Assembly: GCA_012837705.1 (NCBI GenBank)
Contig: DUQQ01000023.1
Location: forward strand, 1 to 64,000
Source: Hydrogenispora sp.
GTDB taxonomy: Bacteria; Bacillota; UBA4882; UBA10575
DNA length: 64,000 bases
Direction of reading: 5' to 3'
Below are positions 8,132 through 16,888 of this stretch, in pieces. Below the pieces are notes generated by a model. That model did not search any database, was not told where the DNA came from, and worked only from the letters and a program-made list of their open reading frames with translations. How positions within the stretch are numbered: position 1 is the stretch's first letter; each line of letters opens with the position of its first letter. Position numbers and translations under genes: made by a program.

Positions 8132-9931
8132 ATGGAGCAAGCCCAAGGTGCTCTTCCAAACCGAGCAGAGATTCCGGCGGAGTACCGTTGGAAACTGGAA
8201 GACCTTTATCCCACAGTTGAAGAGTGGGAGCGGGACCTAAAAACCGTGGAGACGTTGGCTACCGAGTTTGTCGGCTACCAAGGGAAGATTGGTGAGTCGG
8301 CGGCGACGTTGCGGACGGTGTTAGAACTACGGGACCGGCTCGGCCGGTTGATGGATAAAACTTACGTTTACGCCAAGATGCACCGGGATGAGGATAATAC
8401 CAACCCCCATGGTCAGGCCATGGTCGAACGGGCCCAAGCCTTACTGACGCGGGTTGGGGCGCAGACTGCCTTTTTTCTACCGGAGTTGATGGCGGTTTCC
8501 CAAACAAAGCTGGATACCTATCTCCAGATGGAACCGGAGCTTCAGCAATACCAGCACTTTCTGGCGGATCTGGTCCGGCGGAAACAGCACATTCTTTCGT
8601 CGGAGGAGGAGCGCATTTTAGCCTTGAGCAGTGAGGTTGCCGGGAGCGGTGAAAATATATTTACGATGCTTAACAACGCCGATCTGGAGTTCCCGGCGGT
8701 CCATGATGAAGAAGGACGGGAGGTACCGTTAACCCACGGGCGGTATCTGCGTTTTCTGGAAAGTCAAGAACGGGAGGTTCGAAAAGAAGCCTTTTTGGCT
8801 TTACACCGGACTTACCATCGGTACCGGAATACGCTGGCAGCCGCTTTAAACGCGGGGGTGAAGAGTAACGTCTTTTACGCCCGCGCCCGCCGTTATCCTT
8901 CGGCCCTGATTGCCTCTTTAGACGATGACAACATCCAAGAAGAAGTATATAACAACTTAATTGGCGGGGTCCATGAAGCTCTCCCCGCTTTTCAACAATA
9001 TTTCAAACAGAAGCAGACCATGCTTGGTTTAGCGGAGATGCACCCCTATGATCTCTATGTCTCGCCGGTGGCCGATTTTGAACTGAAGATCGGTTACGAA
9101 GAGGCGAAAAAAGTGGTTAAGACCGGTCTGCAGCAGCTGGGCGGGGAGTATGCGGCGCTCCTGGACAAAGCCTTTACCGAAGGCTGGATCGATGTTTATG
9201 AAAACAAGGGGAAGACTAGCGGTGCTTACGCCTGGGGGTGTTATGATAGCCATCCTTATGTGCTTTTAAATTACCAAGGGACAGGGAATGACTTGTTTAC
9301 CCTGGCCCATGAGTTGGGGCATGCGCTTCATAGTTACTTGTCCAACCGGACGCAACCATACATCAATGCCCAATACCCCATCTTTTTAGCGGAGATTGCC
9401 TCGACTGTCAATGAGGTGCTGCTGGCCCTTCATTTAATTGAAACAGCGCAAAACCAAAATGAGAAGCTCTATTATCTCCACCATTTCTTGGAGCACTTCC
9501 GGGGGACGGTTTTCCGTCAGACGATGTTTGCCGAGTTTGAAAAGCTCATCCATCATCAGGTGGAACAGGGTGAAGCCTTGACGGCGGATTGGTTAGAACG
9601 TGAATATTTAAGACTGGCCCAGCTCTACCATGGGGCGGGCGTGACTCTCGATCCGGAATTGAAGGCCGAGTGGTCGCGGATTCCCCACTTCTTTTATAAT
9701 TTCTATGTCTATAAGTACGCCACCGGCTTCTGTGCCGCGGTCGCCTTTGTCCAGCGCTTCCGGGCGGAAGGCCAAAAGGCGGTCGAAGCCTATTTGGAGC
9801 TTTTACGCAGTGGTGGTTCGGATTATCCCTTGGACCTCCTGGCCCGGGCGGGGGTGGATCTGTCAACGCCGCAACCAATCAGTGCGGCGATGGCGCTGTT
9901 TCGCCAACTGCTGCCCGAGTTTAACCTTTAG
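8132..9931 (+). CDS. pepF: Oligoendopeptidase F (M3 family metallopeptidase)
   Basis: Cytoplasmic zinc peptidase that degrades oligopeptides. The 599-residue product has the N-terminal oligoendopeptidase domain and the M3 catalytic domain with the zinc motif HELGH (His393, Glu394, His397). The third ligand region follows (IFLAEIASTVNEVLL), and the C-terminal HFFYNFYVYKYATG is a PepF hallmark. AAGGAGG lies about 7 nt before the ATG. Length and domain order match the PepF/PepB group. There are no obvious operon partners; hairpins follow the stop. Confidence 0.95.
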   Translation: MEQAQGALPNRAEIPAEYRWKLEDLYPTVEEWERDLKTVETLATEFVGYQGKIGESAATLRTVLELRDRLGRLMDKTYVYAKMHRDEDNTNPHGQAMVERAQALLTRVGAQTAFFLPELMAVSQTKLDTYLQMEPELQQYQHFLADLVRRKQHILSSEEERILALSSEVAGSGENIFTMLNNADLEFPAVHDEEGREVPLTHGRYLRFLESQEREVRKEAFLALHRTYHRYRNTLAAALNAGVKSNVFYARARRYPSALIASLDDDNIQEEVYNNLIGGVHEALPAFQQYFKQKQTMLGLAEMHPYDLYVSPVADFELKIGYEEAKKVVKTGLQQLGGEYAALLDKAFTEGWIDVYENKGKTSGAYAWGCYDSHPYVLLNYQGTGNDLFTLAHELGHALHSYLSNRTQPYINAQYPIFLAEIASTVNEVLLALHLIETAQNQNEKLYYLHHFLEHFRGTVFRQTMFAEFEKLIHHQVEQGEALTADWLEREYLRLAQLYHGAGVTLDPELKAEWSRIPHFFYNFYVYKYATGFCAAVAFVQRFRAEGQKAVEAYLELLRSGGSDYPLDLLARAGVDLSTPQPISAAMALFRQLLPEFNL

Positions 9932-9953
9932 GTACCGCCGTTCGGCGGGTACC
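9931..9953 (+). terminator. GC-rich hairpin directly after pepF
   Basis: GGTACCGCCG and CGGCGGGTACC form a stem with a one-base bulge starting at the last base of the pepF stop codon. No T-tract follows. It could stabilise the mRNA 3' end or act as a weak terminator. Confidence 0.45.
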
Positions 9954-10012
9954 GCTGGAGAACAAACCGAGGGCATGTTGGACCGCGACGGAATCAGATA
10001 AGTAGAAGAGAC

Positions 10013-10048
10013 GAAGTTCTCCGCCCGCATCCGTGGGCGGAGAACTTC
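10013..10048 (+). repeat. Perfect 14-bp inverted repeat between pepF and rnj
   Basis: GAAGTTCTCCGCCC (10013-10026) is exactly complementary to GGGCGGAGAACTTC (10035-10048), with an 8-nt loop. GGGGG rather than T residues follows, so it is not a standard intrinsic terminator. It lies about 50 bp upstream of the rnj promoter. Confidence 0.7.
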
Positions 10049-10098
10049 GGGGGACGCGTTGAAAGTGGTAAAGACTTTTAAACATGGTGAAAATGTAG

Positions 10099-10127
10099 TT
10101 GTGGGGCTATTTTAGATTTGGTATAAT
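10099..10127 (+). promoter_or_regulatory. Sigma-A-type promoter of rnj
   Basis: TTGTGG at 10099-10104 and a perfect TATAAT at 10122-10127 are separated by 17 bp. Transcription would start near 10134, giving a leader of about 120 nt before the TTG start of RNase J. Confidence 0.75.
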
Positions 10128-10166
10128 AAAGGCAAGTTTACCGGATCGATTTCCCTTTCGGACTTT

Positions 10167-10192
10167 AAGACCGTCAGGCGGAAGACGGTCTT
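10167..10192 (+). promoter_or_regulatory. Leader hairpin in the RNase J mRNA
   Basis: AAGACCGTC (10167-10175) and GACGGTCTT (10184-10192) form a perfect 9-bp stem with an 8-nt loop, inside the predicted 5' leader. It may protect the 5' end or let the RNase act on its own transcript; the latter is inference. Confidence 0.55.
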
Positions 10193-10254
10193 TGGTTATT
10201 ATAAAAGTAGGAAATAGGATGCACGTGAACGAGTTGCAGGAGGTGTTTTTTTTA

Positions 10255-11919
10255 TTGTCAAAAAAGAATAAGGTCGCTCTGATCCCCCTTGGGGGGTTAG
10301 GAGAGATCGGTAAAAACATGTGGGCCGTCGAGTACCGGAACGAGATCCTGGTGATCGATGCTGGCCTCATGTTTCCCGACGAGGATATGCTCGGGATCGA
10401 CGTGGTGATCCCGGACATCTCTTATTTAATGGAACATCGGGAAAAAATCGTGGGGATTATCTTAACCCATGGGCACGAAGATCATATTGGGGCCCTTCCC
10501 TATGTGATCAAACAGCTCAATGTACCGGTGTACGGTTCCCGGTTAACTTTAGCCCTGGCCGAGACTAAGCTGAAGGAGCACGGTCTGGAACGAAAAGTCC
10601 AATTGATTCCGGTTAACCCCCGGGATGCGCTGAAGATCGGCTCGTTTAAAGTGGAATTTATCAATGTCAACCACAGTATTGCCGGGGTTTTAGCCTTAGC
10701 CATCCATACGCCGGTGGGGATCATTGTCCATACGGCCGACTTTAAAATCGATCATACGCCTGTTGATGGTGAACCGTTGGACTTCCGAAAATTTGCGGAG
10801 CTCGGCGAGAAAGGTGTTTTAGTCCTTCTTTCCGATAGTACCAATGTGGAGCAGGAGGGCTACACGGTTTCGGAACGGGTTCTGGCCGAGAAGTTTGAGG
10901 AATTCTTCCACGGCGCGGAGGGACGTTTAATCGTTACGACATTTGCTTCCAATATCCACCGGATTCAACAGGTGGTGAACGCTGCGGTCTTGCACCGCCG
11001 GAAAGTGGCCTTTATTGGGCGGAGTATGGTGAATGTGGTTTCGATCGCCAAAGAACTGGGCTATTTAAAGATCCCCGATGGCCTTGAGATTGACTTGGAT
11101 GAAGTTCAGCGTTTGCCGGCGAATGAAGTGGTGTTGGTGACCACGGGGAGCCAGGGTGAACCTTTGGCGGCCTTGAGCCGGATGGCCATGGGTGAACACC
11201 GCCGGATCACGATTATGCCCGGGGATACGGTAATCATTTCCGCTTCCGCGATCCCGGGGAATGAGAAGCTGATTGCCCGGACGATCAATCATCTTTATAA
11301 GCAAGGAGCGCGGGTAATCTATGAAGCGCTGACGGGGGTCCATGTGTCGGGGCACGCCCGCCAGGAAGAGTTAAAGCTCATGCTGCAACTGGTGAAACCG
11401 AAGTTCTTTGTACCGGTCCACGGTGAGTACCGGCATCTGGTGCAGCATGCCCGCTTGGCTCAAGATATCGGTGTACCCAACGAAAATGTTTTTATTGCCG
11501 AGAACGGTGATGTGCTGGAGTTTACCGCTAACACGGGCCGTATTGCCGGCCGGGTGCCAGCCGGGCGGATTTTCGTTGATGGTCTGGGGGTCGGCGATGT
11601 CGGTAATGTGGTGCTCCGGGACCGCAAACAACTTTCACAGGATGGGATTCTGATTGCCATCATCACCCTGGACCGGGACAACGGACAAGTATTGGCCGGG
11701 CCGGACATTATCTCCCGCGGGTTTGTCTACGTCCGCGAATCGGAAGCACTGATGGAAGAGGTCCGGGTTAAGGTGATCGAAGCCCTAGATAAATGCCAGA
11801 CCCAAGGCAATAATGATTGGGCCTTTATGAAAGGGCAGATCCGGGAGACGCTCAGCCGCTTCCTCTATGAACGGACGAAGCGGCGGCCGATGATTCTCCC
11901 GATTATAACTGAAGTCTAA
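10255..11919 (+). CDS. rnj: Ribonuclease J
   Basis: RNase with 5'-exonuclease and endonuclease activity, used in mRNA turnover and rRNA processing in Bacillota. The metallo-beta-lactamase core carries HGHEDH (His72, His74, Asp76, His77). Also present are the beta-CASP region (STNVEQEGYT, TTGSQGEPLAALSRMA), a conserved GHARQEELKLM with PKFFVPVHGEYRHL, and a C-terminal domain, 554 residues in all, normal for the family. TTG 10255 is chosen because AGGAGGTG at 10238-10245 lies about 10 nt upstream and it gives MSKKNKVALIPLGG, the expected N-terminus; longer frames have no homology-like extension. A strong terminator follows. Confidence 0.95.
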   Translation: MSKKNKVALIPLGGLGEIGKNMWAVEYRNEILVIDAGLMFPDEDMLGIDVVIPDISYLMEHREKIVGIILTHGHEDHIGALPYVIKQLNVPVYGSRLTLALAETKLKEHGLERKVQLIPVNPRDALKIGSFKVEFINVNHSIAGVLALAIHTPVGIIVHTADFKIDHTPVDGEPLDFRKFAELGEKGVLVLLSDSTNVEQEGYTVSERVLAEKFEEFFHGAEGRLIVTTFASNIHRIQQVVNAAVLHRRKVAFIGRSMVNVVSIAKELGYLKIPDGLEIDLDEVQRLPANEVVLVTTGSQGEPLAALSRMAMGEHRRITIMPGDTVIISASAIPGNEKLIARTINHLYKQGARVIYEALTGVHVSGHARQEELKLMLQLVKPKFFVPVHGEYRHLVQHARLAQDIGVPNENVFIAENGDVLEFTANTGRIAGRVPAGRIFVDGLGVGDVGNVVLRDRKQLSQDGILIAIITLDRDNGQVLAGPDIISRGFVYVRESEALMEEVRVKVIEALDKCQTQGNNDWAFMKGQIRETLSRFLYERTKRRPMILPIITEV

Positions 11920-11930
11920 TGAACAACAAT

Positions 11931-11960
11931 TCTCCTGCCGCAAGGCAGGAGAGTTTTCTT
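11931..11960 (+). terminator. Intrinsic terminator after rnj
   Basis: TCTCCTGCC and GGCAGGAGA form a 9-bp stem with a GCAA tetraloop-like turn, followed by GTTTTCTTTCC. It separates rnj from the shikimate cluster. Confidence 0.85.
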
Positions 11961-11988
11961 TCCTGAAGTAGTGTTGGGAGGCAAGCAG

Positions 11989-12867
11989 ATGAAGACAGTG
12001 GCGCGACGTTTGTTTGGTTTGTTTGGCGATCCGGTCGGGCATTCCCTCTCCCCACACCTCCAGAACGAGGCCTTTCGTCTTCTGGGGATCAACGGGGTTT
12101 ACCTAAGTTTCGCGATTAAACCGGCGGAACTGGGGGCAGCGGTGGAAGCGGTGCGCTGTCTCAAAATGGGCGGGGTTAACATCACGATCCCCCATAAAGA
12201 AAGGATCGTGCCCTATCTGGACCGCTTGGCCGGTGACGCCCTCCTCACCGGATCGGTGAATACGGTGGTGCCGGAGGACGGCAAACTGGTCGGATATAGT
12301 ACCGATGGGGAAGGATTTCTCCTTTCCCTGCGGCACCAAGGGCAAATGGAGCCCGCGGGAAAAAAGGTGGTGCTGTTGGGGGTTGGCGGGGCGGCGCGGG
12401 CGCTGGCCTTCCGTTTTGCCCAAGAAGGGGTGGCTGCCCTCTATCTGGTCGGGCGCAATCCGGAGAAGACCGCAGGGTTACGGGCGGATTTACTTGACCG
12501 GACCGGCTTTTCGGCGCGGGGGCTTTCCTTTAGCGAGCCTGCATTGATGAAGGTGGCGGCGGAGGCCGATTTGGTGATCAATGCGACTCCACTGGGGATG
12601 TTTCCCGCTGTCAAAGAGCAGCCCGCTTTCCCGCTGGCGGTATGCCACCGCGATTGTTTGGTGGCCGATCTGGTCTACCACCCGCTGGAGACGGCCTTTT
12701 TACGCGAGGCGCGAAAGCTCGGCTTGCCCACGCTGGAGGGGTTGGGGATGCTTGTTTACCAAGGGATTTTAGCCTGCCGCTTGTGGACGGGGCTTACTCC
12801 GCCCTTTGCCCCATTGTTTCAACTATTAAACGGATTGCTTGCGAAAAAGGAAGCGTTCCACGGCTAA
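11989..12867 (+). CDS. aroE: Shikimate dehydrogenase
   Basis: Reduces 3-dehydroshikimate to shikimate with NADPH, in aromatic amino acid synthesis. The 292-residue product has the substrate-binding start FGDPVGHSLSPHLQN, the catalytic Lys70 in NITIPHKE, the GSVNTV motif, the Rossmann glycine motif GVGGAARA and a closing GLGMLVYQG. GGGAGG at 11976-11981 places the start at ATG 11989 rather than the upstream GTG. It is the first gene of a cluster that continues with aroC, aroK, aroB and aroQ after two non-shikimate genes. Confidence 0.95.
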   Translation: MKTVARRLFGLFGDPVGHSLSPHLQNEAFRLLGINGVYLSFAIKPAELGAAVEAVRCLKMGGVNITIPHKERIVPYLDRLAGDALLTGSVNTVVPEDGKLVGYSTDGEGFLLSLRHQGQMEPAGKKVVLLGVGGAARALAFRFAQEGVAALYLVGRNPEKTAGLRADLLDRTGFSARGLSFSEPALMKVAAEADLVINATPLGMFPAVKEQPAFPLAVCHRDCLVADLVYHPLETAFLREARKLGLPTLEGLGMLVYQGILACRLWTGLTPPFAPLFQLLNGLLAKKEAFHG

Positions 12868-12965
12868 TCATGGAAAGCAAAATTCTGGGTACGGCAGGAA
12901 AAACATTGCTTGTCGCGAAGTAGATCATGCAATAAATGGACGAGCTCCGGGGGACTGGATACTAA

Positions 12966-12996
12966 GCTTTTTGCGGGCCAGGTCAACGCAAAAAGC
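12966..12996 (+). repeat. Inverted repeat between aroE and the secretin gene
   Basis: GCTTTTTGCG (12966-12975) and CGCAAAAAGC (12987-12996) form a perfect 10-bp stem with an 11-nt loop. No T-tract follows. It may be a weak terminator or an mRNA processing site between aroE and the next gene, 23 bp downstream. Confidence 0.55.
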
Positions 12997-13018
12997 CCAT
13001 ACATAAGAGGGTGCAAGC

Positions 13019-14752
13019 ATGCAGTACGATAGAGTTCAGAGGCCTAGTCGCCGGTTCTTACCTCTCCTGCTTTTTTTAGTGATCCCGCTGGTGCTGTCAG
13101 GAGCGGAAGCGGGCGCTAGAACGTTACCCGAATTGCATCTGGATAATGCCGATCTTCGGGCGGTCTTTCGTAGTCTGGCTGAGCTTGGAGAGTTTTCGGT
13201 CATTTTAGCCCCTTTTGTTCAGGGGAAGGTGACCCTCCCGCTCAAACCGGGCTTGACGGCGATGGAGACTGTTGAACTCTTAGCAGAAATGCACGGTTAC
13301 CCCTGCTACTGGGTGGAGGGTACCGCGCTGATCGGTGCAGATCCAACCGCTATGGACCAGCGGACGTCCGAGCGTTTTGAATGGGCACTGGCAAACGAGG
13401 AGGCCGTGGTGGCCGCTTTAACCCGGGTTGTTCCCCGGGAACGTCTTGAGGTGGATGCGGGACAGAAAGTAGTACATGTTACGGCCAGTGCTTTGGAAGC
13501 TGAGAACATCCGCGAGGTTTTGGTGGCGGTGGACCGGAGCACCCCTCCATACCTGATGGTTGCCGAATTAGTCGAGATTGAGCTTGAACACGCACAAGAA
13601 CAAGGTTTGAACTGGGCTCTACCCGGGAAGTCTGTTCATACTCCTTTGCGGCTGGGGACTATTACGGTCACCGACAACCTGCAACGCCCAGCGGCGGGAC
13701 GGCGGCTGGCGGGCGGACGCTTTTGGGCGGAAAGCAACCGGCCTGGGGTGGTTTTTCTCGGGGATCAATATCCCGTTATTACGACTAACCCCGACGCGCA
13801 GGTGAATTTGGTTCAGTACCAAAAGGTTGGTGTGGGGATCGAAGTTGTCCCCCGCACCCGGGAAGACGGGGAGATTGGCCTTGAGCTAACCCTAACAGTG
13901 AGCGGGATCGGGGGTTGGCTTGAAACGGCCGATGGCCGTCGGGTGCCGCAGATTGAAAACAAGCAAATTATTGCTCAACAGACTTTGACGCCGGGGGAAA
14001 CCTGTGTGCTTTCGGGTTTGACTTTTACCGGGCAGGCGGCGTCCGCATTGCTGCTGACCCCGGGACAAGAAGGACCGTCGAAAGAAAAAACGGTCTGTTT
14101 GTTCCTCACCCCCCATCCGGAAGGAACCGCCCCTACGAACACCGGTGGAACCGCGGCGGCGACGGTGCCGCCCGCAGCCGGTACGGAAGTGATTCACATT
14201 GAGATCTTCAGCAGTGACCAAGCGGAGACGGTGTCGGCTACCCCGGTACCTCCCCCGACTCCACAGGTCCTGACGGAAGTCGTCGGTTTCGGGGAGACCA
14301 AACCCTCCAGTGGTGAGCCCCTGGTTTCGGGATCAGAGCTGGTGGTGGAACCGGGGCCAGAACCGCCGGGGCAAGGACCGGCGGCGGTGGAACAAAGCGG
14401 GGATGCATTGTTGCCCGTTGCTTTGCGGGCACCGTACCGGGTGGTAAGCGGTGATACTGTCTTTTCGATTGGACGAAAGTATGGGGTAGATCCGGCGGCG
14501 ATTCTCCATGAAAACGGCCTTCCGGCTTCAGGGTTGCTCCGCGTTGGCCAGACGATCCAGATCCCGATTCCGCCAAGTCATCTTTACCAACTGCAACCAA
14601 AAGAGACCCTTTGGCGGATCGCCCAGCGTTACGGTACTACTGTTGAGTTACTGATGGAGATTAACAGTATTACTGATGTAACGACGCTTCGGGCGGATCA
14701 GATCATTATTTTGCCGGTCCCCATTGACCAGGTAGTTAATGATAACTATTGA
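13019..14752 (+). CDS. Secretin-domain protein with C-terminal LysM repeats (PilQ-like)
   Basis: A 577-residue exported protein. A signal peptide (about 13-32) is followed by an STN/N0-like domain (LDNADLRAVFRSLAELG, about 40-105), a secretin N-domain (about 115-175) and a short secretin domain (about 180-345). Secretin features include VGVGIEVVPRTREDGEI and QTLTPGETCVLSGL. A Pro/Gly/Thr-rich linker (about 350-465) leads to two LysM domains (about 473-520 and 525-572). Secretins form outer-membrane gates for type IV pili or type II secretion, and LysM binds peptidoglycan. No pilM-P genes lie alongside. The secretin region is shorter than in PilQ, so channel formation is uncertain. GAGGGTG precedes the ATG. 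Confidence 0.78.
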   Translation: MQYDRVQRPSRRFLPLLLFLVIPLVLSGAEAGARTLPELHLDNADLRAVFRSLAELGEFSVILAPFVQGKVTLPLKPGLTAMETVELLAEMHGYPCYWVEGTALIGADPTAMDQRTSERFEWALANEEAVVAALTRVVPRERLEVDAGQKVVHVTASALEAENIREVLVAVDRSTPPYLMVAELVEIELEHAQEQGLNWALPGKSVHTPLRLGTITVTDNLQRPAAGRRLAGGRFWAESNRPGVVFLGDQYPVITTNPDAQVNLVQYQKVGVGIEVVPRTREDGEIGLELTLTVSGIGGWLETADGRRVPQIENKQIIAQQTLTPGETCVLSGLTFTGQAASALLLTPGQEGPSKEKTVCLFLTPHPEGTAPTNTGGTAAATVPPAAGTEVIHIEIFSSDQAETVSATPVPPPTPQVLTEVVGFGETKPSSGEPLVSGSELVVEPGPEPPGQGPAAVEQSGDALLPVALRAPYRVVSGDTVFSIGRKYGVDPAAILHENGLPASGLLRVGQTIQIPIPPSHLYQLQPKETLWRIAQRYGTTVELLMEINSITDVTTLRADQIIILPVPIDQVVNDNY

Positions 14753-14773
14753 GGAGGAATTGGGGGGAATGGG

Positions 14774-15061
14774 ATGAAGAACTTTATGGAAGATGTAGTT
14801 CTTGAGGTTTTAGAGGAAGCTCTCGAGACTAATCCTGAATTTTGCCGGTGTGAAAAGTGTAAACAAGATGTGGTCTTGCTTGCCTTAAGTAAAATTAAAG
14901 GAAGTTACGCCTCGAGCCCGGTGGGCGAGATCTTTGCCCGGGTTGGCCAGAGTGACCGTCAGGTGCGGACCGATGCTTTGCTGGCCGTAATGCAAGCTCT
15001 CGAACAGGTCGCCGCCAACCCGCGACATGATGGGCGGTCTAACTTAACGGAGAAAAGATAA
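14774..15061 (+). CDS. ComFB-like late competence development protein
   Basis: Small protein of 95 residues with the ComFB pattern: an N-terminal helix, then CRCEKCKQDVVLLALSKIKG with three spaced Cys residues (likely a metal site), then a Tyr/Ser region and a second helix. ComFB is part of the comF locus in Bacillus; ComFB-domain proteins elsewhere have been linked to cyclic dinucleotide binding and to type IV pilus functions. It starts 21 bp after the secretin-LysM gene and ends 26 bp before aroC, so it is likely co-transcribed with both. The pairing with a secretin supports a role in pili or competence, which is inferred. Confidence 0.75.
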   Translation: MKNFMEDVVLEVLEEALETNPEFCRCEKCKQDVVLLALSKIKGSYASSPVGEIFARVGQSDRQVRTDALLAVMQALEQVAANPRHDGRSNLTEKR

Positions 15062-15087
15062 GCACGGGGGAGTAACGGAGGGTGAAC

Positions 15088-16296
15088 ATGCGATTTTTGA
15101 CTGCTGGTGAATCCCACGGACCGGCCCTGGTGGCGATTATTGAAGGTTTTCCCGCGAAGGTTCCGGTGACGCAGGAGGCAATTGACCGGGATTTGGCCCG
15201 GCGCCAATTGGGTCATGGTCGGGGCGGTCGGATGAAAATTGAACGCGACCAGGTGGAGATTATGTCGGGGATCCGCGCCGGAATGACAATGGGGAGTCCG
15301 ATCTGTTTCCGCATTAACAATCGGGACTGGACCCGCTGGTCGGGGGTGATGGCACCCTTTACCCCGCCGGAAGCGGACACGGTGACCTTGGCGGCCGATC
15401 CACTCCTCGACAAGGTTTCGACTGTTGTAACAACGCCCCGTCCGGGTCATGCCGATCTGAGCGGGGCTTTCAAGTACGGCTATACTGATCTGCGTAATAT
15501 TATTGAACGGGCCAGCGCCCGCGAGACCGCGGCGCGGGTGGGTGTTGGTGCCTTTGCTAAACTCCTGTTGGCACAGTTCGGAATTTTTGTTGGAAGTTAT
15601 GTGACCCGTATCGGGGGGGTCGGGGTAGATTACAGTAAGCCTTTGACCCCTACGGAGCAAGCCCAGGTCGATCAGTCGCCGGTCCGTGCGGTCAATCCAG
15701 AGCTGGCGGCGGCGATGGTGGAAAAGATTGAAGCCGCCCGGGGGCAGAAGGAGACCCTGGGGGGGGTTTTTGTCGTCTACGCCACCGGTGTCCCACCGGG
15801 ACTGGGCTCCCATGTCCACTGGGATCGGCGGATCGATGGGCAGTTGGCCCAGGCCGTGATGGGTATTCCCGGGATTAAAGGGGTCGAGTTTGGTGCGGGA
15901 TTTAAAGGGGCCGATCTGTTAGGTTCGCAGATGCATGATGCGATCAGTTATACTCCGGAAACCGGATGGGAACGGGCGGGTAACCAGGCCGGGGGGATCG
16001 AGGGTGGGATGACCAACGGGGAACCACTGATCCTGCGGGCCGCCATGAAACCGATCCCCACTTTATACCAGGGTTTACCATCGGTTGACCTCGAGACCAG
16101 AGAGCCCCGGACCGCTGGGGCCGAACGCTCGGATCTTACTGCTGTTCCTGCCGCGGGTGTGGTAGCCGAAGCGATGGTTGCGTGGGTGTTGGCCAGTGCT
16201 ATGCAAGAGAAGTTCGGCGGCGATACCCTGCCCGAGCTTCAGCAGGCTTTCCACGCCTACCGGGAGGGATTGGATGGGGGAACGAATGGAAGTTAA
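15088..16296 (+). CDS. aroC: Chorismate synthase
   Basis: Makes chorismate from EPSP with reduced FMN, the last shikimate-pathway step. About 402 residues begin MRFLTAGESHGPALVAI, with the conserved GRGGRM, HADLSGAFKYG, ARASARETAARV-like core (SARETAARVG) and GGIEGGMTNG motifs. CGGAGG at 15076-15081 is 6 nt from ATG 15088; an in-frame GTG at 15082 directly abuts the site and is less likely. The 3' end overlaps aroK by 23 bp. Confidence 0.96.
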   Translation: MRFLTAGESHGPALVAIIEGFPAKVPVTQEAIDRDLARRQLGHGRGGRMKIERDQVEIMSGIRAGMTMGSPICFRINNRDWTRWSGVMAPFTPPEADTVTLAADPLLDKVSTVVTTPRPGHADLSGAFKYGYTDLRNIIERASARETAARVGVGAFAKLLLAQFGIFVGSYVTRIGGVGVDYSKPLTPTEQAQVDQSPVRAVNPELAAAMVEKIEAARGQKETLGGVFVVYATGVPPGLGSHVHWDRRIDGQLAQAVMGIPGIKGVEFGAGFKGADLLGSQMHDAISYTPETGWERAGNQAGGIEGGMTNGEPLILRAAMKPIPTLYQGLPSVDLETREPRTAGAERSDLTAVPAAGVVAEAMVAWVLASAMQEKFGGDTLPELQQAFHAYREGLDGGTNGS

Positions 16297-16888
16297 ACCG
16301 AACCTGGTCTTAACGGGGCTGATGGGGTGCGGCAAGACAACCGTCGGCCGGCTGATCGCAAGCGAACTAGGTTGGGAGTTTTGCGATACGGACCGGTTGA
16401 TCGAGGAGGCCACTGGTTGTTCGATCCCGGTGTTGTTTCGGGAGAAAGGAGAGCCTTTCTTTCGCCGAATCGAAAAAACGGTTATCCAAGGATTAGCCGG
16501 AAAAAATCAGATGGTGGTGGCGACCGGTGGTGGCGCGGTCCTGGATGGGGAAAACCGCAGCGTATTTAAGGCGCTAGGCCTTGTTGTTTATTTAAAAACT
16601 TCCCCGGAGGTATTGGGTGACCGCGTCCAGCGCAGCAGTGACCGTCCCTTACTAACCGGGCAAAACCCCGTGGCTGTTCTGGCGAAACTACTGCAGGACC
16701 GGGAAAAATATTACAACGAAGCGGATGAAGTGATCACCACCGACGGACGAACGCCGGCGCAGGTGGCGACGGAGATTATTTGCCTGGCGCGGCGGAGGGG
16801 AATCGGTACCGGGTCACCGGGCCGTCGGTCGCAGGAGGAGGATGAATTTGGCAATGGTAAGACGGATGGAAATAACGGCGGATGCTGA
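16274..16888 (+). CDS. aroK: Shikimate kinase
   Basis: Phosphorylates shikimate at O3 with ATP. A P-loop lies at residues 15-23 (GLMGCGKTT), followed by the shikimate-binding DTDRLIEE, ATGGGAV and a lid region with DRPLL. ATG 16274 follows GGGAGG at 16262-16267 by 6 nt; a second in-frame ATG at 16286 is possible. The last 15-20 residues are rich in Gly, Arg and Asn and lie where the frame overlaps aroB by 47 bp, so this tail is probably not conserved. It overlaps both neighbours, consistent with a tightly coupled aro operon. Confidence 0.93.
   Translation: MGERMEVKPNLVLTGLMGCGKTTVGRLIASELGWEFCDTDRLIEEATGCSIPVLFREKGEPFFRRIEKTVIQGLAGKNQMVVATGGGAVLDGENRSVFKALGLVVYLKTSPEVLGDRVQRSSDRPLLTGQNPVAVLAKLLQDREKYYNEADEVITTDGRTPAQVATEIICLARRRGIGTGSPGRRSQEEDEFGNGKTDGNNGGC

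Noticed and set aside
14959-15819. 286-codon minus-strand open frame opposite comFB and aroC
   Set aside because: Antisense to two clear genes, His/Arg-rich composition typical of shadow frames.
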